DNA from: an uncultured Acetatifactor sp.
GTDB lineage: Bacteria > Bacillota > Clostridia > Lachnospirales > Lachnospiraceae
DNA: 32,903 nucleotides
Assembly (NCBI GenBank): GCA_949840935.1
Contig: CATKXX010000032.1
Location: forward strand, 1 to 32,903
Direction of reading: 5' to 3'
Part shown: positions 6,706-14,774 of the stretch, piece by piece
Numbering within the stretch: position 1 is the stretch's first letter
Layout: every line of letters begins with the position of its first letter
Position numbers and translations under genes: made by a program
The notes under the pieces: generated by a model
Told to the model about the DNA's origin: nothing
The model's input: the letters and a program-made list of their open reading frames with translations, nothing else
Databases searched by the model: none

Positions 6706-8565
6706 TTACCGTCCGCCTGCCCTGCCCATGTAGTTTAATTTATACTCCGGTATATCGAATCGGATGTGGAGACGCTTCGCCCCTACCATGAACAGGGCGT
6801 GTCCCCTCTTCCTTGCCAGAAGCAATTCCTGCTCCGCTTCCGTCAGATCATACAGGTCGGCTGTTTCTTTCAGATTCTTCCCGTCCGTCCCCATCAATAT
6901 CTTATAGCAGGGAATATCCAGCAATGCCTGCCCGTACTGCTTGATGCTCTCATGCAGGAAATCCACAAGGCTGTGGGAAATGATACCCAGCGCCGCCTCA
7001 TACTTCCTGGCACGTTTCATTACGTTTCTGAGATAGACAAGGGACTGGGGCACCTTCTGGTCAATCATCAGGTATGCCTCATCACAGACTAACAGCACCC
7101 TTTCCTCCCTGTTGCGGCTCATTTGCTCCCAGTCATAGGTCAGGATAATAAAATACTGTGTCCGTTTGACATTATCACCGGTTTCCTGCAGGGCATGGGT
7201 ATCCATGACCGTGAACCGAGAATTGCCGGACACAGAGGTATACCCGTTCCATAAAAAGCTGTCCGCGCCCTCCGCTATATCGTACAAAAGCATTGCAAGC
7301 TCGGTATAGACGCAGGTTTCCTTTTCCATCCCGGCCTTCTCCTGCACCAGTGCATAGAGGTCTGAAAAGACCGGGAAGTTCTGCGGCCTTAATCCGCTTA
7401 CATCCGTATCCCATGTAATGTGAAACTTCTGGTACAGTTCCACCAGACACTTTTTAAGGACTGCTTTCTGCATATCTGTCAGCGACGGAATATAAAGACT
7501 GAAAAAAATCTCCAGATTCTTCATATGCATGGCCAGCTCACTGATCTGCTCATTGCCGGTACTGTTCATGCCGCTGCGTTCTTCCCGATACAGTCTCAAT
7601 TCTTCTTTCTCATCCTCGTCATCCCTGGGAGACGGCCTGACCTGGAGAGGATTGATCCTCCCCCTGGAGCCGCCTGCCGCATTAATCCAGTCCCCATTTA
7701 AGTTCTGGCACAGATCCTTATACTCGGATTCAGGGTCGATCACAATAATCCGCGTCCCCTTCATATATTCCGACAGCAGGATATGTTTGACCGCCGTAGA
7801 CTTCCCCACACCGGAATTTCCCATGATACAGAAATTACTGTTGGTTCTGTCCCCTCCGCGCTTCCATACATCCACGATCACCAGGCCGCCGCTGGTATCC
7901 CTGGCAAAATAGTATCCTTCCCCGTCGTTAAAGCCGCTGCTGGCAAAGGGGAAACCGCCTACAAAAGTGGAAAAAGGGACTACTCTCTGCAAGATACTCT
8001 CCATTTTCGCATGATTGGGAAAAGTAGGCGACAGGTGCATGAATGCCTCTTTCTGCAGATTGGGAATCGCCCTTATCTTGCACTTCATAACACTGGCTGC
8101 ACTTTCCGCACGGCGGCAGGCCTTTCTAAACTCCTTTTCCTCCCCTGCCACCGGCATGATCTCCACGCTCATCAGACCTACGGTCTCCCCTTCCCTGTCG
8201 ATCTGCATGATAATCTTTTCCCCATCCTCGGCTGCTTTTTCCGCCCGCTGCCTTGACAGGGGATCCTTTGCACCGTCCGCAAGCCCCCTCTGCTGCACCA
8301 CGCACCTGGAAATGGCATTGATGAGGCTTCCGTTATCCACCGGCTGAAAGCCGATAGACACCAGAGTACCGGGAATATTGGTCAGCCTGGAGAGCCACTC
8401 CACCTCCACTTTCTGGGGATAGCGGATAATCCCGTATGCCTTTCCCATATTCTCCCCAATGGAAAGCCGATTCTTTTCAAAGGACAACCCCATGGGTGTC
8501 ACAACGTTTAACAGGGCATTGTTTACCGGCGCCTGTTCCGCCGTCTGCGTTGCATGTTTCATCAT
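6706..8565 (-). CDS. virB4: VirB4-like conjugation ATPase, C-terminal part
   Basis: A 619-residue protein carrying the second half of the VirB4 N-domain (~1-230) and the complete motor domain. Walker A is MGNSGVGKST (Lys255). Walker B is in VLLVCDEAYLMID, and the EYKDLCQNLNGDWINA stretch after the first strand is typical of the family. VirB4 powers assembly and substrate transfer in type IV secretion channels at the inner face of the membrane. The N-terminal segment of a usual ~800-residue VirB4 is missing and is instead encoded by the upstream gene at 8562-9251, whose TGA overlaps this gene's ATG in an ATGA. Together they give 848 residues, the normal size. Confidence 0.9.
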   Translation of the reverse strand: MMKHATQTAEQAPVNNALLNVVTPMGLSFEKNRLSIGENMGKAYGIIRYPQKVEVEWLSRLTNIPGTLVSIGFQPVDNGSLINAISRCVVQQRGLADGAKDPLSRQRAEKAAEDGEKIIMQIDREGETVGLMSVEIMPVAGEEKEFRKACRRAESAASVMKCKIRAIPNLQKEAFMHLSPTFPNHAKMESILQRVVPFSTFVGGFPFASSGFNDGEGYYFARDTSGGLVIVDVWKRGGDRTNSNFCIMGNSGVGKSTAVKHILLSEYMKGTRIIVIDPESEYKDLCQNLNGDWINAAGGSRGRINPLQVRPSPRDDEDEKEELRLYREERSGMNSTGNEQISELAMHMKNLEIFFSLYIPSLTDMQKAVLKKCLVELYQKFHITWDTDVSGLRPQNFPVFSDLYALVQEKAGMEKETCVYTELAMLLYDIAEGADSFLWNGYTSVSGNSRFTVMDTHALQETGDNVKRTQYFIILTYDWEQMSRNREERVLLVCDEAYLMIDQKVPQSLVYLRNVMKRARKYEAALGIISHSLVDFLHESIKQYGQALLDIPCYKILMGTDGKNLKETADLYDLTEAEQELLLARKRGHALFMVGAKRLHIRFDIPEYKLNYMGRAGGR

Positions 8566-9251
8566 ATCACTCCCTTCAACATGGGTATGCCCGCGGCTGT
8601 CTCCGTGTCCTCCAGATGGGTATAGGACGGATTATTTACCAGGTTGATCAGCCTGACAATCTCCTTTTCCGTAAGAATATCGCTGGCCACTCCTCCTGTG
8701 GCAAATTTTTCGCCGAGCAGGGATACCCTTTTGAAAAGCTCCCTTTCAATCCCTTCTTCCTGCCGCTCCCAGAGTGCGATATAAAACTGCCGCTCCACGA
8801 TCTCCCCTGACAGGGCAAATCCTCCCATCTGCAGGATCTCCTGCCGCAATAATTCTTTCCGCTTGTCCTCCGCCTCCTTCAGCATCTCCCCCATCTCTGT
8901 GATCAGCGGGGATATATCCACCGGGCGGGATAATGCCATGAATTTAAAAGGGTACTGAATATCGGAAAGTTCTGCCGTCAGTGTTTTTATCAGCGCATTC
9001 TTTTCCGCCCTGCTGTAAAGGTCAATGCTGACAGCATGAATCCTCAGATAGACAAATACCATTCCATCCCGCGTGTACAGATACCTGTCCCTGATATCCC
9101 TGACATTGATAAACTGCTGCGCCGTCTGTATGGCCGCACTGTCCGCATCTGTCTGCGGTTTTCTCCGTGCAGTTTTCAAAAAAAGCAACAAAATGCCGCC
9201 ACCGGTTAAAGTGACGGCAAGCATAATAATGGGAAACAAAAGACTTTCCAT
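8562..9251 (-). CDS. VirB4 N-terminal domain as a separate membrane-anchored protein
   Basis: A 229-residue protein with one N-terminal membrane helix (~5-25). A domain follows that resembles the first part of VirB4 in Gram-positive conjugation systems: strand FVYLRIHAVSIDL, a helix with AEKNALIKTLTAEL, then FKFMALSRPVDISPL, a long charged helix, and a final LINLVNNPSY segment where VirB4 proteins have an NP motif. It has no P-loop. The start at 9251 follows GGAGG by five bases; an ATG at 9263 is less favoured. It is translationally coupled to the ATPase part by an ATGA overlap, which fits equal expression of two halves of one functional protein. The added membrane anchor is unusual. Confidence 0.7.
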   Translation of the reverse strand: MESLLFPIIMLAVTLTGGGILLLFLKTARRKPQTDADSAAIQTAQQFINVRDIRDRYLYTRDGMVFVYLRIHAVSIDLYSRAEKNALIKTLTAELSDIQYPFKFMALSRPVDISPLITEMGEMLKEAEDKRKELLRQEILQMGGFALSGEIVERQFYIALWERQEEGIERELFKRVSLLGEKFATGGVASDILTEKEIVRLINLVNNPSYTHLEDTETAAGIPMLKGVI

Positions 9252-9266
9252 ATTTTCCTCCATTTT

Positions 9267-11030
9267 CTAATTCAGCGGGCGCACATGCCAGTCTGAGAAC
9301 AGGTTGTCCTGGACTGTCAGGGCATCATGCAAATGTACCTTGAGCATCCCCGCCGGTGTCCACGCATCCATGACCTGTGCATATACAGTATAGTCCCCAT
9401 CCGGGAACCAGACCGGTGAAAAATGCGTCCTTCTGTGATATGTGCTGTATTCATTTGCCCGGAACTGGAATCCTGCCTGATACCCCGGACTGGTTCTCTC
9501 TAACAGCCTCCAGTAATCGGTATACTGAAATTCCGGGAAATAAGCCACACAGGTCTGCACCTGCGTAATATGGTCAGAGGGAGCGCCGGAAAACATCCGG
9601 GCTGACGCCTCCATATTGATGCCATATCCTGATTTCATGGTACGGCCTGATGCGGTAGGGTTCTTTTCATCCGGGCTGATCTGCATGGATGCGGACAGGG
9701 ATGCAGAATAACCGTCTCTGGCATACTCATACCAGCCCTTGTCCTTCCACTCCCCATAATCCACCCATTCCCCGTGATCGGAGGTACAGTCCGCAGGACA
9801 ACCTGCATCATGGTCTCCGTCCTCCCATTCCCAGTCAGGCACCCACATCCATTTTGCATGCCACCAGCACCGCCATACTCCCCAGCTTAAACCTGTCACG
9901 TCCTGCCCCGCCGGTAATGAAGGTCTGCTGTATCCGTCACAGCGGTCATCTGCCATGGGATCCGGGGGCGGATTCTCATTTAAGTCCACCACATTTGCCC
10001 TGATGGTAGTAGTGGCAAGGCTCCCCTGATCAGCCGATATATGTATGGTGATCTCACAGGGCTGGGACGGCGTATGCCATTTCGCCCATACAAGCTGGCT
10101 GCCGTTTTCCGGCATCACCACATCCGTCATCTGGTAACTGCTGCCGCCCATGGAAAACGTTACGGTGGCCGGTTCGTCATTGTTGATCTCATCCGTAGTG
10201 GACAAAGTGGTGGAAGTGATAACATCCGTGTCAATCCTGTATACGGCATCATATTCTGCCTCCGTGGGCGGCGCGCCTTTATAACTGATGATACCGATAC
10301 CCAGCAATTGTACCATTTCCTCCGTATCCCTTGCCGTTGTCCTGGAACCGGTATAGGCAGAAAAGCCAAGGTCTGCTTTTTCAAGGAACAGGGCGAGGGC
10401 AAGGTTCTTCATGACTACGGTAGGGAAATGCGCTCCCAGATCCCCGCCCAGCATCCGGTTGTAAAGCCCGGCCTCCGTAGTTGTCATGGCATAATACAGA
10501 TCATTGTATATCAGATATATGACCGGCTCGATCACCAGTTTATAAGAGCCATTCGTAAGTGTAGCCACATTCATCCCGGCCTTTGCCGCCACCATGGAAG
10601 CCGCCCCTTCCGAGCAGAAATACCTCTTGATCTGTTCTATGCTTGCCTTGTTGCTGTTGCTGGATATGAGCCGGGGCATGGAATTATCAGGCACATAGTA
10701 AGTATAACCTGACGGCTGCAATGTAAGGGCAGATCCATTTCGGTACTGCATCTTGCTGACTTTCCCAAAATGGAACATATCACCCGCCACGGCTGACAGA
10801 TTCTTATTTGTAAAATCCATGGGACCGGCCACAATTCCACCGGACTGTGCATCCACTACCGTAACCCGCACTCCCTGGTAAGCATCTCCCGGCCAGTTGC
10901 AGGACTGGGTTCCATGGTTCAGTCCTCCGCCACCGCCGTCCACATTCCCGCTTCCTTCCGCAAATGTGGTCAAAGTACTGGAAAACAGCATAAAAATAAA
11001 CAGAAATACTGCAATATATGATCTTTTCAA
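9267..11030 (-). CDS. large secreted Trp-rich surface protein
   Basis: A 587-residue exported protein. A Sec signal peptide is clear (MKRSYIAVFLFIFMLF...TTFAEG, cut after FAE or nearby). The mature protein is rich in Ser/Thr/Gly and beta-type sequence. At ~390-450 a striking stretch carries about a dozen Trp residues together with four Cys (RCWWHAKWMWVPDWEWEDGD, then AGCPADCTSDHGEW). No LPXTG motif or C-terminal membrane helix is present, so it is either released or held by partners. It lies between the DUF6550 stalk gene and virB4 in the operon and may act as pilus tip, adhesin or mating-contact protein; that is inference. The start is TTG after AAAGGGG. Proteins of this sort occur in conjugation operons of Clostridia, but I know no defined function. 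Confidence 0.75.
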   Translation of the reverse strand: MKRSYIAVFLFIFMLFSSTLTTFAEGSGNVDGGGGGLNHGTQSCNWPGDAYQGVRVTVVDAQSGGIVAGPMDFTNKNLSAVAGDMFHFGKVSKMQYRNGSALTLQPSGYTYYVPDNSMPRLISSNSNKASIEQIKRYFCSEGAASMVAAKAGMNVATLTNGSYKLVIEPVIYLIYNDLYYAMTTTEAGLYNRMLGGDLGAHFPTVVMKNLALALFLEKADLGFSAYTGSRTTARDTEEMVQLLGIGIISYKGAPPTEAEYDAVYRIDTDVITSTTLSTTDEINNDEPATVTFSMGGSSYQMTDVVMPENGSQLVWAKWHTPSQPCEITIHISADQGSLATTTIRANVVDLNENPPPDPMADDRCDGYSRPSLPAGQDVTGLSWGVWRCWWHAKWMWVPDWEWEDGDHDAGCPADCTSDHGEWVDYGEWKDKGWYEYARDGYSASLSASMQISPDEKNPTASGRTMKSGYGINMEASARMFSGAPSDHITQVQTCVAYFPEFQYTDYWRLLERTSPGYQAGFQFRANEYSTYHRRTHFSPVWFPDGDYTVYAQVMDAWTPAGMLKVHLHDALTVQDNLFSDWHVRPLN

Positions 11031-11111
11031 TTTAACCCCTTTCCTGACTTTTTAGTAAACCTGTCAAAAAAATGAGCATGACGCGCGCCATGCCCATTTC
11101 CTGTTCATATA

Positions 11112-11708
11112 TCAATTCATATCACCGATCTGTTTGTTCCAATCCCCATCAGAACCTGCCGACTCTCCCTGGGGTGCTCCCGGCCTGTCTACATATCCAA
11201 ACCCCGGCACATACACCTGTCCGTTTCCGTTGGTGCTTCCCCCTGCCGGTTCTGTCGGCTTCTGCTCCGGTTCCGTGACCTTCGGCTCATACTGGGGCGG
11301 CTGCTCCGGGTTCCCCGCCGCATCTCCGTCCACAGGTTCCGGTTTTTCGGAAGGCGCCTGGGCTTCTTCCCTGGTTCTGGGGTTTTCACTGCTCGCATCA
11401 GTCTGTTCTCCATCCGTTTGGCTGCCCGTATCCTCCCTCTCCCCGCTTTCTGTCGGCTCCGTTTCCCCTCCGCCGTTTCCGGTTTCCTCCGGTTTCGTTT
11501 CTTCCGGTTCTGTTGTCTGTTCCGGGACAGCGATTACGGGAACGATCACTTCCGTCTGCCCTGCCGCTTCCTGCCGGGCTGCCGTATCAGGTTCCACCGG
11601 TCTCCCTGTCTTTGCCAGATACAGACACAATGCCGCTGCAAGGCACACCGCTGCCACTGCAAGGATAAGAATCACCAGTTTCTTTTTCTTTTCATATTCT
11701 TTTTTCAT
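11112..11708 (-). CDS. DUF6550-like single-span protein with Pro/Glu-rich stalk
   Basis: A 198-residue protein with a lysine-rich cytoplasmic start (MKKEYEKKKK), one membrane helix (~11-33) and a long, disordered outer part. That part is rich in Pro, Glu, Thr and Gly, a typical wall-spanning stalk. The conserved C-terminal element is GNGQVYVPGFGYVDRPG (about 165-181), which I associate with the DUF6550 family of conjugation operons. The chosen ATG has GTGAGG eight bases upstream; an earlier ATG at 11729 has no site. It may hold the secreted Trp-rich protein encoded next door at the surface, as the two genes are adjacent and co-oriented. Confidence 0.7.
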   Translation of the reverse strand: MKKEYEKKKKLVILILAVAAVCLAAALCLYLAKTGRPVEPDTAARQEAAGQTEVIVPVIAVPEQTTEPEETKPEETGNGGGETEPTESGEREDTGSQTDGEQTDASSENPRTREEAQAPSEKPEPVDGDAAGNPEQPPQYEPKVTEPEQKPTEPAGGSTNGNGQVYVPGFGYVDRPGAPQGESAGSDGDWNKQIGDMN

Positions 11709-11843
11709 CTGAAAGACCTCACTTTCCATAAAATCACTTTACGGCAAATGCTGTCCTGCTTTTATCCAATTCCATCATACAACAGACTTTCCTTCGCGTC
11801 CAGGCATTTTCCGGCAGACTCAGGATAAATTTGTCCATTGTTC

Positions 11844-12383
11844 TTAGAATTTGGGCATATAGGCAGCTTTTGTCCTGATTGTCATACGGACGGGCGGCAG
11901 AGCCTCCCATCCAAAAGATAAAGGAATCTCCAACTGTACCGAGACTTCCGCCTCAAAATTCTGTCCGGCGTCCCCCGGCGCAAACGGCGCATTGTTCACA
12001 GATACATCCAGGCCTGTTATCCTGTACTCATATCCGTTGTCCTGCCATTTCACATGATAGCTGCCTCCAGGATTCGTTCCCAGCAGCCGGTCAAGCTGTG
12101 TGTACACATCCCCGTAATCGATGTTTTCCTCCCACGCATCCCCTGTCATAAAATAGCCGCCGCTGTACCCTTCCCTTAACCCGTCATAGACCTCATTATA
12201 ATTTGTGGTGGTTACAGATATGACAGATTCCTGGAGAGAATCCCTCACCCCGTAGGCGATAACAGACAGCCGAAAATACTCTGCCAGCGTGCACAGCACG
12301 ATCAGCAATGCCAACACCAGAGACGCCGTGAGCGGATAGGACAGTCCTTTTCTGTCCCCGGCTATGTTTCTTAATTTTCTCAT
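11844..12383 (-). CDS. TadE-like pseudopilin/minor pilin
   Basis: A 179-residue protein with a short basic leader (MRKLRNIAGDRKG), an immediate long hydrophobic helix (~16-38) and a polar extracytoplasmic domain. This is the TadE/TadF plan of minor pilins in Tad systems. A possible prepilin peptidase site follows the Gly at 13 (RKG-LSYP), but the usual Glu at +5 is absent. The outer domain contains NYNEVYDGLREGYSGGYF, and beta-type sequence towards the end. The ATG at 12383 follows GAAGGGG; an in-frame TTG is six bases upstream. It lies next to the DUF4320 pilin gene, as expected for a pair of minor pilins. Confidence 0.65.
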   Translation of the reverse strand: MRKLRNIAGDRKGLSYPLTASLVLALLIVLCTLAEYFRLSVIAYGVRDSLQESVISVTTTNYNEVYDGLREGYSGGYFMTGDAWEENIDYGDVYTQLDRLLGTNPGGSYHVKWQDNGYEYRITGLDVSVNNAPFAPGDAGQNFEAEVSVQLEIPLSFGWEALPPVRMTIRTKAAYMPKF

Positions 12384-12441
12384 CCTCAACCCCTTCTTCC
12401 TGATATGGTTTTCTCCAGGCAGTGTTTCCAGAACAATTCTG

Positions 12442-12852
12442 TTATTTATAATATACTTCGCTCTTTCCGCTTGCCCTTGCTTTCAGTTCTATGGGAAAAG
12501 AGCCGAATACAAAGAAACCGATATCCACCTGCTGGGTCAATGTCACCTGGATATCCCCGTTTAACTGCACCCGGTTCCCGCTGTAATAATCACAGTCCCA
12601 CTGTATCTGTGGATCAAGCCCCGTCTCCTGCTGTAACTGCGCAATCCTGCCGGACACATCCGTACTCCCCAAAATCTCCGCCTGCCTGACAATTTCATCT
12701 GCAAAGGAATCAAGCTGCTGTTTCTTCATGAACACCGGATACAGTACCATGGCAAGCGCCACCACAAGCATCAGGCACAAGACACCCACTGCAGTATCAA
12801 TATAGCCCTCTCCCCTGCGGTTCCTGCACATATCCTTTATTCTTTTTTTCAT
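12442..12852 (-). CDS. DUF4320 pilin-like protein
   Basis: A 136-residue protein that I place in DUF4320. It has a 14-residue basic leader ending in Gly, then EGYIDTA and a ~22-residue hydrophobic helix. This is the layout of a class III prepilin, with cleavage between Gly14 and Glu15 and an acidic residue (Asp19) at +5. The outer domain (40-136) is a small mixed fold with DFGSFPIEL-like beta segments near its end (VFGSFPIELKARAS). It would be processed by the A24 peptidase encoded at 17948-18535 and assembled by TadA/B/C. The start follows AAGGAGG. The motif is shared with the DUF6133 protein at 21707. Confidence 0.75.
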   Translation of the reverse strand: MKKRIKDMCRNRRGEGYIDTAVGVLCLMLVVALAMVLYPVFMKKQQLDSFADEIVRQAEILGSTDVSGRIAQLQQETGLDPQIQWDCDYYSGNRVQLNGDIQVTLTQQVDIGFFVFGSFPIELKARASGKSEVYYK

Positions 12853-12873
12853 AGTCCCTCCTTCTGTTACCGC

Positions 12874-13749
12874 TTAAAACATTCCTGACATGGTTCCCAG
12901 TATCTGATACCCCATGACCCCCATATACACTAACAGCATACAGGCCAACAGCAGGAAGGAATATCGTCTGATCTTAGGCGGTCTCTCCAGTGCAAGCTTT
13001 TTCAGCCGCTGCACTTCAATCTGTTTCATATCATGGGACAACATACGGAAAAAAGCCACACCGTCATCCCCACGGATGCATCCGATCAGCCCTCTTACAA
13101 CATCAGAGAGCATCCCACTGGATATTCTTGCCTCCAGCCTGGTTAGTGCCGCCTCATAATTTCCTGTCCGCATATCCGCCGTAGTGATAGCAAGTTCATT
13201 CTTAAGCGCATGGCCTGCGTTTTTCTGGTATGTTTCCAGCATGGAAAGAATGTCGCGGCTTGCCATCAACTCCTGCGTAATGGTCGCCACAAACCTGGGC
13301 AGTTCAAACTCAATTTCCTCCCTTCGCTTTTTCACCAGTTTTTCCGCTTTCCCGCTCTCCGAAAAGAATGTCCCTGTCCCCAGCACCAGGAACACCGGAA
13401 AAAGAATCGGCACAGTAAGCAGGCAGGGGATGATGCACAGAAACATAAGCCCCGCCTTTACATAAGCCTGCGCCATATAAAGTTCCGGTGTCAGCGGGAT
13501 TTCCGCTGAGCGGAGTGTCGCCGCCAATTTCCGTTTCTTAAACTCATCCATGGGCAGGAAACGGGCAATCCTGCTGGAAATTTCCATGATAAAAGCATCC
13601 GAATTCTTTGCCTGTTTCTTTTCTTTTTTCCCTACTGCCAGGATTGCCCTGCTGGCGCGGTATGTCGGCACCTGAAAGACTTCCGCAAGGATAAAATAAC
13701 TCCCTGCCGTAAAGGACACGGCAAAGAGCAGTAAGATAAGATTCTGCAT
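12874..13749 (-). CDS. tadC: TadC-like pilus platform protein
   Basis: A 291-residue membrane protein of the type II secretion F-domain family. The N-terminal helix (~3-22) and a basic loop are followed by two helices near 100-135. The cytoplasmic T2SSF-type helical domain follows (VATITQELMASRDILSMLETYQ), and a last hydrophobic pair near 265-290. With TadB it forms the inner membrane platform on which the TadA ATPase acts. The ATG follows GTGAGG. It is 21 bases from tadB and 21 bases from the DUF4320 gene, in the order TadA-TadB-TadC-pilins that is usual for Tad clusters. Confidence 0.85.
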   Translation of the reverse strand: MQNLILLLFAVSFTAGSYFILAEVFQVPTYRASRAILAVGKKEKKQAKNSDAFIMEISSRIARFLPMDEFKKRKLAATLRSAEIPLTPELYMAQAYVKAGLMFLCIIPCLLTVPILFPVFLVLGTGTFFSESGKAEKLVKKRREEIEFELPRFVATITQELMASRDILSMLETYQKNAGHALKNELAITTADMRTGNYEAALTRLEARISSGMLSDVVRGLIGCIRGDDGVAFFRMLSHDMKQIEVQRLKKLALERPPKIRRYSFLLLACMLLVYMGVMGYQILGTMSGMF

Positions 13750-13770
13750 TTTACGTTCACCTCACAAACT

Positions 13771-14703
13771 TCATTTCCTATATTCTATGGGCCTGGTATG
13801 TTTCGACACCGCCGCCACGGATACAAATACCACCGTTCCGCAAATGGCAAGCAGGACTTTACCAAAGCCTGTAAACATCAAAGTTTCATACCAGTCTTTA
13901 TTTAAGAAATACAGCAGCGGAATACTTCCCAGAAGAAGGAGCACCATGGTGATGTACTCCTTGACCGGTTCATAGATCAGCAGGTCAAGTTCCGCTGATA
14001 CCACACGCATATCCGACAGCTTGGAGACAATGGGCGGCAGAGTGTTTTTCAGGTTGTGGTCGTCCTGGCAGGCAATGACAGCATCCACCCATTCATGGAA
14101 CACCGCATTATCCATCCCCTTTTTCAGCCCTGCCAGTGCCTCCGCCGTATTGGAATTGATCAGTTTCGTCTCCATGAGAAAGCTGCGGAACACCTCAGAT
14201 ACCGGCGGATTCAGGTATGGCAGGTTTTCTTCAATCGCCTTGATAATGGTATTTTTATTCCGCAGATAACTGGTTGTAATCATGGACAGAGCCGTTTCCA
14301 GTTCCGTATTGATCTGCTTCTTATGTCTGGATGCCGTAAATTTCACATAATAAAACGGCAGGAGTGCAAAGCCTACCGCCAGTACCGGCACCATCAGCGC
14401 ATTGTTCATGGTAAGTGCCACCATCACCCCCACCACAAACAAGATCATGGCAAGCACACACAGCATGGCAAACTGCCCGCTTTTACCGGTCAGTCTTAAT
14501 ATTTCCTTTACCTCCCCAAACAGCAGCTTTAATCCTTTCGGTTCCTTTTTCTTCCTGCTTTCCCTGATTCGCTTCTTCATACTGTTGTTCTTCGGTTTCA
14601 GATACCCGGCTAATCCGTCCAGGAAAGCAAATGGTGACAGCCCTAGCATTAGAAAGCATCCTGCCACCGCCATGAAAAATGCAATGGTTACAAGCACCGT
14701 CAT
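13771..14703 (-). CDS. tadB: TadB-like pilus platform protein
   Basis: A 310-residue membrane protein with an N-terminal helix, a very basic cytoplasmic stretch (KKRIRESRKKKEPKG) and two helices at ~80-120. The T2SSF-type domain follows (ELETALSMITTSYLRNKNTI), then C-terminal helices ~250-300. TadB is the partner of TadC in the Tad platform. The ATG follows GGAGG. Length and order match the family. It lies directly after tadA/cpaF. Confidence 0.85.
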   Translation of the reverse strand: MTVLVTIAFFMAVAGCFLMLGLSPFAFLDGLAGYLKPKNNSMKKRIRESRKKKEPKGLKLLFGEVKEILRLTGKSGQFAMLCVLAMILFVVGVMVALTMNNALMVPVLAVGFALLPFYYVKFTASRHKKQINTELETALSMITTSYLRNKNTIIKAIEENLPYLNPPVSEVFRSFLMETKLINSNTAEALAGLKKGMDNAVFHEWVDAVIACQDDHNLKNTLPPIVSKLSDMRVVSAELDLLIYEPVKEYITMVLLLLGSIPLLYFLNKDWYETLMFTGFGKVLLAICGTVVFVSVAAVSKHTRPIEYRK

Positions 14704-14774
14704 ATGTCATACCTCCAATTCTGTCAATATTTTACATAATTTTCCGTTTTTATGCTCCGCGCACCCGGCACTTT

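Noticed and set aside
11134..11712. A 192-codon plus-strand frame, Ser/Pro/Val-rich.
   Set aside because: A mirror image of the low-complexity stalk in the DUF6550-like gene; the composition follows from the repeats on the other strand.
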